NCBI GenBank assembly: GCA_001600175.1
Contig: BCJC01000001.1
Location: 4,263,652 to 4,327,651 of the forward strand
Source: Erythrobasidium yunnanense
Lineage: Eukaryota > Basidiomycota > Cystobasidiomycetes > Erythrobasidiales > Erythrobasidiaceae
Direction of reading: 5' to 3'
DNA: 64,000 nt
This document shows, piece after piece, positions 21,188-31,391 of this stretch (position 1 is its first letter; each line of letters begins with the position of its first letter). The position numbers and the translations under genes were made by a program. The notes beneath the pieces were generated by a model. It made no database searches. It had not been told where the DNA came from and saw only the letters and a list, made by a program, of their open reading frames with translations.

Positions 21188-22616
21188 CTACTGGTCAGAC
21201 ATCTCGGGCTCAGGCTTCTTGGCCACGCCGCACTTCTCCAGGAGCACATCAAGCTCTTTGTGCGTAAGAATGTGACCTATCGTCTGATTCGTCTCTTCAG
21301 AGTAGGTGATTGTAGCGATTTCGACTAGAAAGCAAAGAGTATAAGCGGAACTCTAAAGACATCTGGCTGAACATGCGCACCTTTCTCGTGGTCGAGGGTT
21401 GTGCTATCCATCGTCTTGCTCAGTACCTTCACTGCGAGCTCCAGTGCTTCCTCTAGACCGATATCTTCCTTGTAGTCCTGGCGAAGCAGACTCGTCGCGG
21501 TGCTGTTGTTGGCACCTATGCAGTGTGCTCTGTTTGCATTCACGAATGGGTGAGTGCGCTGTTATCTACTTGAAGCAGTAAGATATACGCTTACCTCCAC
21601 CCAGAGTAGTTTCCACTGGGATCGCTCGCGTACAGCTGGAACTGATGCATAGGATCGTAGCCCGCAAAGAGGAAGGAAACACCGAAAGGACGCAGACCTC
21701 CATACTGAGTATAACCTTGCTTCATATCACAGACACGCTTGACGAGCTGTTCGACGGGCATGTTCTCGTTGTATTGGGCTAGATGCGACTGTGCTGCGTT
21801 TCGACAGTAGTTGACTAGGGAGGAAGCGTCTGCCGTGTATCCAGCTACTGCAGAAACGATATTCCTGCGTGTACACATTCATTAGCCTCAGGTGATCCAG
21901 CTTGATGTGCACAAGTCCGCGCACTCGTTGATCACGAAGACCTTCTCATCGGGTCCACCGCCCGCCTTGTCGAGAAGCTTGCTTGTGACCTTCTTCTCTG
22001 CAGCTAGCACAACACCTTGTCTCTTCTTTGTCTTTGGTTTCGCTGCACTGCTGTCGGATGACGAGGCCTCTGCTGTACTGCTCGAGCCGGTAGCTTCGCC
22101 CATAGTCACGTCTTCGTTCCCTGTAGCAACACTTGTACTTGCAGCAGCGTCTGTCGATGAAGTAGTCCCAGCGCTCGGTACAGAAATGTCATCTTCTTTC
22201 TTTTCGGCCTAGAACAGCCAGCATAACAGGCCATTCAGCCTTTACCGTATCGTATCGAAGATACTTATTAACTGACTGTAGCCAGTTCTTGACCCAGGGT
22301 CGTTCCAGCTTCGCCAGGCGCAAGGATCCCAATCACGCAGCCGGCGTGCGATACTGATTCCATGGCATATTCGACCTGTCCGAAGGCGCGTAAGCCGACG
22401 TTAAGACTTCTGTTTGATGCTACAGACTTGATACAGCCGCCCTTCTGGCGAGAAAGTCGTCGTTCGCGAGTCTTTGGGATATCGTCGTCAGCGTCGCTTG
22501 AAACAGCTTCAACCTCGATACTCACCATATCTATACACAATCAAGACAGTAAGTCATGTTATCGTCAGTATCCTGATTTGCAGAGCAGTCTTGTTCGCGG
22601 GGTACCTTCTGGCCAT
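21188..22616 (-). CDS. PRE9: 20S proteasome subunit alpha3 with low-complexity insertion
   Basis: Model: complement(21188..21324, 21381..21529, 21595..21864, 21925..22208, 22277..22375, 22428..22471, 22526..22530, 22606..22616), 332 codons. It is an outer-ring subunit of the 20S core. Joined exons give MARRYDSRTTTFSPEGRLYQ followed by VEYAMESVSHAG, the alpha signature. GVVLAAEKKVTSKLL, NENIVSAVAGYTADASSLV, RPFGVSFLFAGYD and DPSGNYSGW follow, close to PSMA4/Pre9. Exon 2 is only 5 nt. Between ILAPG and GVVLAAE about 75 Ser/Ala/Thr/Glu-rich residues are inserted where relatives have a tight turn. Splicing from a GTCAAG at 22289 to an acceptor ending at 22023 would remove most of it in frame, so the insertion may be optional. 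Confidence 0.93.
22526..22530 (-). other. 5-nt coding micro-exon of proteasome alpha3
   Basis: The exon reads ATATG on the coding strand, between an acceptor TATAG and a donor GTGAGT. It completes Arg, codes Tyr and starts Asp in the near-universal RRYDSRTT sequence. Skipping it breaks the frame. Confidence 0.85.
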
Positions 22617-22770
22617 GATGAAGTCCGGTTGATGCAAAGGTACGACTAGAGGGCAAGGGCGAAGTCAAATACGTAGTGCAGACGTGATCGCGTTACAAGC
22701 AGGCAGAAAAGAAGAGCAGACACAATATGCCTAGATTTTGAGTGAGTTGACTAACGCGGACCGCTCTAAC

Positions 22771-23898
22771 TTAAAAAGTAAAGAATCCCTCAGTAATGCT
22801 GTCAACTCGAGGCTGTCTTGGCTTGCTACTGTTGGCTCTCGCGGATCGGGGTTTGTTGCCCATGTTGAGCAGCTTCTTGTGCTCTCGGTTTCGGTCATTG
22901 AGCTCCCGGATGCGAGCGATGTTGGCGTCACGGACCCCAGCACGAGGTTTGGACAGCTTTTCAATGGATGAGATCTGCTGAGGTGGCAAGTGAGGTCGCG
23001 AGGACCTGGACGTGAGGGACTGGCCAGAAACTGAAGAGCCCATCGAATCGCGTCTGCCAATGAAGACCCCGCCATCCAGCTCGACGAGAGAGCCAGAGTT
23101 GGAGGAAGCTTGCGAGTGCCTTCGAGAAGGAGTACGGGAATTAGGCCCGGCAAGCAGCTCTCCGAGCTCGACAAGCTCCTTGGGATCCATACCGCCGACC
23201 GTGGCACCTCCAAAAACGGCACCTGCCATGAAAGCGTTATCGACATCTTCGCTGTCGGAGGAAGAAGCATCCGAGCTGATAGATCCAGAGCGGCCCCACT
23301 TTGCGTTGATGTCGATGGCCTGCGTAGGGCCATTCTTGTTTACGCTCGTCATGGTACTGAAGTTCAAGCTCTTTGGTGCTTTGGGATGTCGATCCAATGC
23401 ATTGTTGAACTCTTTGAACAGAGATAACGGATTGCCGATAGCGCCGTCGGCAACGGCCTTAGGGTTCTTCTTATTATGCATGGGTTTTCCTATATCACTC
23501 CTGATGATTAGTGATGAGCAGCCAAACGGACATGGTTCGGGGTCTACCTTGCTTCTTAGGGCCAGCTTGGATGATGGAGAGATCTGAACCTTGTCTGCCA
23601 AAAGCTGGTCCGCGCGCAGCAGGCCCTCGTCTGGGTGCACCAGGAGTGGATGGGTCGTCAAGAGCCTGGAAGCTTGGCGTGATGGGTCCCTGGTAGAAGA
23701 CAGGTCCAGGATGACCTCGACCAGATTGTGGCATAGGTCTAGGACCTTGAATGCCTTGAATGCCTGGAATGCCTGGCGCGTAGCGTTGGCCGTGCGGAGG
23801 TGGAGGAGGGCCTGTTCATGAGTTGCATCAACGAATGGCAGAGACCGTCATTAAGTATACATACCTTGTTGAAACTGCTGGGAGTGTCGAGATGCCAT
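22771..23898 (-). CDS. unknown low-complexity, Pro/Gly- and Ser-rich protein
   Basis: Model: complement(22771..23489, 23548..23811, 23865..23898), 338 codons; introns are 58 and 53 nt, phases agree. The N-terminus is Gln/Pro/Gly-rich with short GI(P/Q) repeats (GIPGIQGIQGPRP). The middle has ALDRHPKAPKSLNF, an acidic Ser stretch (SSDASSSDSEDVDNAF), then GGMDPKELVELGELLAG and Ser/Arg-rich segments. The end carries basic ARIRELNDRNREHKKLLNMG. No enzyme fold is apparent; it is probably largely disordered. Family not recognised. Confidence 0.7.
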
Positions 23899-24303
23899 CG
23901 TAGTCTGCGTGAAGTCGGTCAGAGAGTGTCAGTCATGCTCGGCAAACGAGATGGATGGGGGAATGAAGATGGGTGTAGGGCCAGACTCACTTGCGTTGGG
24001 TTTTTGAGTGAATCGCAATGAGCAGGAAAGAGAGAGGCATGGAGCTGGATGCTGCAGCTTTTGAGCGGATTTTTCGGCGGTGCACGCTGACTCCTTTGCA
24101 GTGCGATGAAGGGGTGGCATGTGAGGTGGGGTTGAGCGATTTCGCAGCAGGTAGGTGGAACTAGTGTTTGCGTTGTTTTGTGGCGTGCGTATATATGGAG
24201 TACGATTTCGTCTGGACCTAATCCCCGTAGCTCCTGCTATGGATAAGTACAAGCAGCATTTGAGTATTGTGAGGCACCGTCCGGAGTTTTCATAATTTAT
24301 AGC
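23899..24303. other. intergenic
   Basis: About 400 bp containing the likely promoter of the Pro/Gly-rich gene and the 3' UTR of the next gene on the same strand. No gene seen. Confidence 0.4.
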
Positions 24304-25466
24304 CTATAAGAATACTCTTTTGTATATCTCCGGCCGACTCTGTCGAATGAAGATGATGGCATCGTCGGGAAGTACGTTTCTCAAGCTCATACCGTATGTC
24401 TTCAACAGTCCGTTTGTACTCCTTGACTCTCTGCCGACCGGCTGTAGTGGAGGCCACTGGATCCGCGCCTGACCTCTATTGACCAGCCACTGATTCATTA
24501 GCTGCTCAATCTCCCTCAGCATTGTCTGGATCTCGCTGAATCTCAAGTTGTTGCCTGTGTTTAGAAGAGGTCTTCCAGTGGATGTGTGCTTGACACCAGG
24601 TCGTCTTGGGTGTGACAATCTCGTCATTGCGATCTGCTGCTGCTGCAGGGCTGACATTCGAGGGGGAATAGCAGAGAAAGCTTGAGGCATCAAGTTGCAG
24701 TCTGAGTAGTCCGACACAGGCGTGCGAAGTCTTGAGCCTGTAGACTTGCCGCTCGAAGGGGAATCTTGACTGACTCGCCGAGGTCCCGATGAAGCGCTTG
24801 TTGCGCTAGGCGTGCGGGTACGCATTGGAGTGAAGGAGCCCGGTCCTTCGAGAGGAGTTCGAGTCCTTGTACTAGGACAGGTGCCCAAGCTAAGCTTTCG
24901 GCTGTTGGATGCCAAGCTATCGTCATCACCCTCAGATGACTCAAATGAAAAGTCGCTCATGTCGGTCGAGCTTATCGTGCTGGTCACACTTGACTTTCTA
25001 CTGCTGTGTGTGCTGCTAGAGGTGCTAATAAGTCTCTGTTGATGGTCCAGCATCGCCTCGGCCGAAGTTGGAGGAAGCGAGCGTGCTGATGCATGGGTTG
25101 TGTTGGATGCTACGCTGGTCCTCCTGCGGCTCGCTACGGTACTTGGCGTAGGAGCACGGATCCACCAGTCGCCGGAATCGGAGGACATCGTACTTGCAAC
25201 ATTGCTCAGGCTTGACTGACTGTCGCTATATACGCTGTTTGATATGCTTGGTGTGCGGGTGCGATTGTTGGCTGGGCCACTTGAAACGCTGCCTAAGCGA
25301 GTGCGATTGCTGTATTCTGATGCAGCAGACTTGCTGGAGCTTCCGGACAGGTCAGAGAAGTTGCAAATCCGGGCCGCACTAGGACTTACCTTGCAGAATC
25401 ACGTCGGAACCCAGCTGTCATCGTCGACCCTTTGGCTTGCTGTCTCGTGTTGAACTGGATTGGCAT
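24304..25466 (-). CDS. unknown Ser/Arg-rich protein
   Basis: Model: complement(24304..25339, 25390..25466), 370 codons, one 50-nt intron with a CTGAC branch-like site. It starts MPIQFNTRQQAKG, then a Ser-rich region with many SxxR/RTRTP-type phosphosite-like motifs. A more ordered C-terminus (SEIQTMLREIEQLMNQWLV, about residues 290-365) follows. The first exon overlaps, in another frame, the last exon of the membrane-protein model next door. The two loci may therefore be one gene in which the acceptor just before the ATG is used. Function not recognised. Confidence 0.55.
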
Positions 25467-27212
25467 CTTTTGCGGCCTAACACGGGTCGGTCAGCAAGGG
25501 GCAGGAAGGCTTGGACACACTCACGTACAGGGTAGAGGATGACCTGAAAGTAGACCGGCTACTGGTTGACCTCGGATGGGATGTGATGGACTCGAATGCA
25601 GCAGACAGGGATGGATCAGCGTTTGCAGATGTGGACGCCAGGACACTCGACCTTTGTTTTTGCACCAGCAGCGTACCTTTAATCAGAGGACAAGACATCG
25701 TATTATATCCGTCCTGGAGCCCTTCTTGGCTGTGAAAACCACCTAACAGCCGTTGAAGCTGCACATTAGCATACGGTGTCAAGCCGTCCGGAGATGTGAA
25801 TAAGCATTTTCTTTTGTGAGAGCTCACGTTGGTTGTGGGAAGAGGGATCATTGCAGGAACTTCTTTGCTTTGTACACTAGCGGGCATACACTTCTTCATT
25901 CATAGGTCTAAACTGAGTCATAGTAGAATGGATTGACAGAGGACATTGTTTTGGCGTTCGTCATGTCGACGGAGAGAGCATCCTTGCGCGTGTACTCGGA
26001 ATACCAGCTAGTCGTGCTTGTCTTGATTGATGAGGCTAAGCTTGCCTTACTAGCATGAGTTGGCTTTGGCGGTCGAGGCAGCTCGAGCTCTTCAGGCGCA
26101 CTTTCATTCTCGGACTTCACTGCCTTATCGTCTGAGAAAGGAGATTTGTTGAGACGGAGAGGCACGACTGTCGAGGCGTTGGAGTTGAGGGAGCTCATCG
26201 ATGGGTTTCTCGTATGCTGGCTACCGACTGCGCTAACTTCAGAATGCAAGAGAGTGCTCGTGGAAGATTGTCTCTGTGGCATAGGGTGCGTCTTGGGTAA
26301 CGGTGCAGCATCTTCATCTAGCTTATCGTCTGATAAAGGATCTGGTTCGGGATCCGGCCAGCTTTCACGTCTGTCGATTGTGGAGTGGCCATGTCCACTA
26401 GAGTAATCGATGCTTTGTATATCAGAAACAGTCTTCATCTGCTCCAGGTAACTGTCTGATCGAGTGAAGCGGTCCGGTCCTTGCTTCTTCTGTCGCTCGC
26501 GCTTCTTCCGAATGACTAGGATGGCGATGATTGCCAGCGTACAGAGTGCGCTGACTCCCAGACCGATGGCAATAGCATGCCCTGTTGCTAGGCCTCCCCC
26601 GCCGTCTTGATCGTTGGCAGATGAAAGGGACTTGGGTGCCGCATCAGAGCCAGACGGTCCAGCAGATGCAGAGGATGAGGATGAGCTTGGAGCAGGGTTG
26701 GGTGCGTTGTTGGGCGAAGGAGACGGTGTCGCGGTCTCACTGCCAGCCAGGCCTGCCTGAGTGAGCAGTGTCTCCGCGACAGTCTTACTTGAAACATTGA
26801 CGGTAGATTCCGAGACTGCTTTGTCTTGAGCTTGCTTATCGCCTTGCGCTCCCGACATATTGTTCGCTACCGTTTTGTTGGCGTAAAGCACGGAGTCCAG
26901 CTGAGTGCCTCGAGGTATGCCGACTTATAGTTTTGTTCAATGGTCTTGTGATGCTCAAAACAACCCTTATGGCTCAGGAGGCGGTGGGTGCTGCCATTGA
27001 TCCGCTTTGTGGTGCAAGTTGAGGGCGCTGGAAAGAGGAGTGATGGTCTCGTTTAGACCCAGTAGGCTGGACAGTCTAGATACTGCACCCTCGTGCCAGC
27101 AGTTTTGGCTGTGGGTCGCGTTTGTTCCATCACGCAGGTGGTTGGCATCCGGATGAAAGGCAGGATAAGCGGGCAAGCGGTCCAGTAGTAGAAGCAGAGC
27201 GATACATCGCAA
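25399..27212 (-). CDS. single-pass membrane protein with Ser-rich ectodomain and long cytoplasmic tail
   Basis: The firm part is 25938 up to 26923: an extracellular Ser/Ala/Pro-rich stretch with N-x-S/T sites, a membrane helix (AIAIGLGVSALCTLAIIAIL) and a basic stop-transfer RKKRERQKK. A Ser/Asp-rich tail of about 180 residues follows. Probable further exons are 25828..25893, 25525..25758 and 25399..25476, all in phase, through a 44-nt intron at 25894..25937. Upstream, exons 26965..27027 and 27059 up to about 27212 keep frame and begin near a hydrophobic signal-like stretch (IALLLLLDRLPAYPA), but no ATG was found in frame, so the N-terminus is unresolved. Such Ser-rich one-helix proteins often act as wall sensors in fungi; that role is inference only. 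Confidence 0.5.
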
Positions 27213-27308
27213 GTCTCAGAGCAAGCTAGTAAGAGCGACATGGATGTAGCTACAAGCTCATTGCGAAAACGAGTTGAGATGGAAGGTAGAGATGCGGAGC
27301 GGATGCAT

Positions 27309-29148
27309 TTACTGCTCATTGACGAAGACCGCAGCCATACCCATACCTGATCATCGCAAGCAACAAGAAGTGAGTCAGTCATGTAAGCATCAGATGTGGC
27401 GAAGCTGTGAACTCACCTGATCCGATGCACTGCAAACGTTCGTAAACGTAAAGAAAGTCAGCCGGTGTAATAAGCTAACAGACCACCTTGCTACATACCA
27501 TCGAAGTAACGAAGATCTTGGCACCGCTTCTCTTGGCCTGACCGAAGGCCGTAGCGATTTGACGCGATCCACTACGCATTATGCATCCGGTCAGCTCGGC
27601 ATCCGGTGTATTGTAGAAGGCATGAATTCTGCTTACGTAGCTCCCAGTGGATGCCCGAAAGCGATGGCACCTCCGACAGGGTTGACTTTCTCCAGAGGGA
27701 TCTTGAGGTGCTCCACGCTATACACGGCTTGCGAAGCGAATGCCTCGTTGCTATACAAACGTATATTAGTCTACTACTTGGCAGACTGTCTACGATGTGA
27801 GCTTACATCTCGAAGTAGTCAACCTCGTCCTGCGAGATTCCAGCCTTTTCTAGTGCCTTGGGAATGGCTACAGCAGGTCCGATGCCCATGATCTTGGCTG
27901 TAAGCGGGATGAACTCCGTAAGCCTTGTCTCACTGAAGCGATTCACAGAGCAACTTACGAGGGCACCCGACAACTGCCGAAGTGACGAATTTACCCAAGA
28001 TAGGCAGACCAAGCTTCTTTGCTGTGCTTCTTCGCGCCAGTAGAACAGCAGCAGCTCCATCTGAGACTTGCGAAGCGTTACCAGCGTGCGTCGAACCGTC
28101 TTTTGCGAAAGCCGGCTTGATCTTGCTTAGGATTTCTACGTTCATTCCAGGTCGGATACCATCGTCCTCAGTGACGGTGATTTCCTTCTCTTCTTCTGTC
28201 TTGGGATCAATCCACTTCGTCTTTACGGGCACGATCTCTTCCTTGAATTTGCCGGACTTCTGAGCTGCTTCCGCCAAGTTGTACGAGCGAGCTGCAAACT
28301 TGTCCTGAGTGGCTCGCGTAACTCCAAATTCTTTAGCGACGTTCTCGCTTGTGATACCCATAGGTACGAGGCAGTCGGCCGCTTCTTGGTTTGTCAGAAC
28401 CTCGTCACTGTAGCTCTTGGCCATCGCTCCGGCGCCATAGCCCATAGTCATGCTCTCGACTCCTGCTCCGATACCAATGTCTATCTGACCAGCTGTAATC
28501 TCGTTGGCAATCTGAACAACTGTGGTTAGGCCGGAGGAGCATTGTCTGTTGACGGTGTTGACGGCGGTAGTATTGGGCAGGCCGGCTGAGAAGCTTCATT
28601 AGTCTCTTCACTAGCATTTTTCGTGTCCTAGAGCATACCGTAGAGTGCTGAAACCAGGGCAAATGGGGTCAGCCAAGTACTAGTTCAGAGGTGGGAGATG
28701 AACGCACCGGCCATACGCGCAGGTGTTGCACCACCAGCAGGAGGCAGCACGTTGCCAACCGCAACATCTTCTACAAGAGCAGGGTCGACTCCAGATCTTG
28801 CGATGACGGCTGAGAATACAGCCGCAAGGAGATCTTCAGGGTGGGCATCCTTCAGTCCGCCCTTCTTGGCTTTCGTAATGGGCGTTCGAACAGCGGCGCC
28901 TGTAAATATATTGAAAGCAGGAGGTTTGGACGGATGAAGAGCTGCGTCAGTCTCCTTGTGCGAAGAGACCGCACGGACAAAGGCGAGCGCACAGATAACG
29001 ACGTCGTTAGGCAGAGGTGTGGTGATGTATGCTTTGCCAGCCTAACGCGCAATGCGAGGTATCAGGTCCCTTTCTTCGAGCGTCCTGGCTGGACACGCAC
29101 CTTTCCAGCGAGCGAGCTGCCAAAGTCTTTAACTTGTTGAAGAGCCAT
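27309..29148 (-). CDS. 3-ketoacyl-CoA thiolase, peroxisomal type
   Basis: Model: complement(27309..27346, 27417..27429, 27499..27571, 27637..27750, 27807..27897, 27959..28585, 28639..28647, 28708..28899, 28993..29041, 29101..29148), 417 codons. It performs the last step of fatty-acid beta-oxidation, releasing acetyl-CoA. The nucleophile Cys is in VNRQCSSGL (about residue 115), the His in [16 protein letters not shown] (about 371), and the second Cys in CIGSGMGMA (about 402). [13 protein letters not shown] and [13 protein letters not shown] fit the ACAA1/POT1 branch rather than acetoacetyl-CoA thiolase. The N-terminus could carry a weak PTS2-like or mitochondrial signal; no C-terminal SKL is present (ends NEQ). 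Exons of 9 and 13 nt are needed for frame. Confidence 0.93.
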
Positions 29149-29389
29149 TGTATTGAATTGCTGCTGTATATCTGTAGATAACTGCAAAGGTGCGAAGGAA
29201 ACCTTGAGTCTGCCAAATTCTTGCTGAATACCTCAACCGGCAATCACAGAGGCCGGGCAAAAACTCAGGCACGGCGAGATTCAACAGAGTCGTAGCGAGT
29301 CCACTACTGGAGCCAAGCTGACAGTCAGAAAGTCCATCTTTCAGGTGATGCAGGAATTTTCTTGCTTTTTACAGCGCGACAACGAGTTT

Positions 29390-30607
29390 TCATGCTGACA
29401 CACCCAAAGTCCGCTTGACAAAGTCGTACATACTCTTCATATCGTTCTTTTCATCTCTATCAAAGAGATGGTCTGCGCCTTCGACGACATCATAGACGAC
29501 TTCCAAGTTCTTGGCCTTCATCGCATTGACCACATCGTCCGCTTGGACTATGGGCACTTTGTCATCGATAGTGCCGTGTGTGATGTATGTGGGTGGCGTG
29601 TAGCATTTGCCGTCCTTGATGGCTTTTGCGACTGTGAACTCGGATGGATCTAGCTTCGTGCCGTCCAGAAGGAGGTTCTCCAGGATGGCTCTGCGAGACA
29701 TACTTCAGTAAGAGCATTGGACGAAACTGATAGCACTCACTCCTGGATCATGTAATGGTAGAACATGCTTCTTGGGTGTTCGAGCGGTGTCGCGTCAGAG
29801 ATGGGTTGGGAGGGATCCAGGAACTCCGTCAATTCCTCCTCCTTGATCACTCTAGGCATGTATGACACGGGATGTTGCTTGGTGTGCCAGAAGGGGTCAT
29901 TCAAATCGGAGATGGGGTAGATGGCTGCGATTGAGGTAGGAGGAGCAGGCTTCTGAATGCCACATGCTTCGAATCCAATGCCCATGCCAGTAAGAAGGGC
30001 GAGCCAACCGCCTGCGAACGACAGAGTTAGAATAGCTCGTTGTCACAAGCGAAGGGTCACTCACCTGCACTTCCGCCGCTAATGCAGATCCGCGAAGCGT
30101 CGACCCTTCCTTCAGTCGCCTTCTCGAACTCGTCGGATCGCAAGAAGCGCATAACGTTCGCACAGTCGAGCAAGATGCCTGGCAGCCGTACTTGGGGAGC
30201 CAGTCTGTAGTCTGGCGAGACTACACAGACTCCATGCTTCTCTGGCGCCGACTTCCAGTGATGCGGGTAGCCTGAATGGTATACTCAGCAAACAAAGCAC
30301 CCTTGAGAATGGTAAGTCTGCTCACCTTTGCGCGTGCCCTGTCGTCATGCCGGTGATGCGAGTTAGATGGGATGTTTCGAAGTCGATGTGAGTCCCGCTC
30401 TTCTCACCTGCAGAAGACCACCTCCATGCTAACACCAAGGAAATCTGGAGTCAATACGAGTAACAGCTCCTCCAGCAAGCGAGTGTCGAGGCGTACAAAC
30501 CAAAGATAGATGGGCGCCTTGTTCTCCTTCGTAGCGGACTCCGGAATAATGTATTCGAGATGTACATCCAGGCCGTCAATAGTCTCGTACTTGAGGGTGG
30601 TAGCCAT
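29390..30607 (-). CDS. alpha/beta hydrolase (HGGG-type esterase/lipase fold)
   Basis: Model: complement(29390..29690, 29741..30011, 30065..30271, 30326..30338, 30408..30428, 30497..30607), 307 codons. A 21-nt exon encodes exactly HGGGLLQ, the oxyanion-hole motif. A 13-nt exon follows, then PHHWKSAPEKHGVCVVSPDY and RLAPQVRLPGILLDC. The nucleophile Ser is in ISGGSAGG (about residue 114), the acid is likely in THGTIDDKVP and the His in EGADHLF. This matches the hormone-sensitive-lipase-like alpha/beta-hydrolase-3 group. No signal peptide, so probably cytosolic. Substrate unknown; carboxylesters or lactones are typical. Confidence 0.88.
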
Positions 30608-31391
30608 ATTGCAATTATCTGGGATCTTGAATTAGCTTTCGAGCCTGCTTTACGAACACGACGGGCACTCACCTTTTCTCGCTACGTAGTAATCGTCTGA
30701 TGTACTGAATTGATGTATCGCTATTGATCCAAGCTGTGCGTTCTAGCTTGTTCGCTACTTGCGACTTGCGATAAGCGAGACCGGCACCCTGCGGCCGAAC
30801 CTGGCAGCTGGCCTCTTGAAAGCTCTAAGTCGTGCTTTTGAGCCATCAAACAGCTTTATAAGATCTGAAAGCAACAGTGTACAAGTAGCAAGCAAGAGCC
30901 AGCGAATAAACCATAGCGGAAATCTCTGCATGAAAAGCTCGTTAAGAAGAAAGATGATCAGGACGAAGAAGAAGCGCAAAGAAAGCTTGACAAGCCAGCA
31001 AGAAGCTGATGAAGCATGAGCTGACAGTATTCTGAAAAGCTAATGCAAATCCAAACCTCCATCATGCACCTGCTTCCCCCTTGGACGCCTCGACCGGGCG
31101 GAGCGGTCTCGTACGAAGGGCCGGGAAATGAAGCAGCGCGCGAGCTCTTGCGAGGTCGACTTTCAGTTTTACAGCTTCTGAAGTCTTCGCACCAAGCCAA
31201 GTCGAGGTCAGACCTGAGCCTGACAGCGTCAAACGCGAAGCACCGCGAGCACCGGCCTCTGGATCCGACCCTTTTCCTGTCGACTGCATGGGAGCAGGCG
31301 ACAGCTTCGAACGACGTCCTCTCGCCCTTGGATTAGCGCCAACCACTAGCCTTACGTCTTTAAGTCAGGCTGTCAGCTACCGTAGCTAGCC
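30608..31391. promoter_or_regulatory. divergent intergenic region (hydrolase / OPT1)
   Basis: About 780 bp between two divergent starts. It includes A/G-rich DNA near 30940-30985. A minus-strand frame at 30755-30979 (no ATG needed) would be very hydrophobic, but nothing else supports it. OPT1 starts in a good context (GCCATGG). Confidence 0.4.

Noticed and set aside
22731-23333. Minus-strand 200-codon ORF in a second frame within the Pro/Gly-rich gene
   Set aside because: Low-complexity shadow; the chosen frame connects to upstream exons in phase.
23012-23587. Plus-strand 191-codon ORF opposite the Pro/Gly-rich gene
   Set aside because: Open only because the opposite strand is Ser-rich; no domain or signal.
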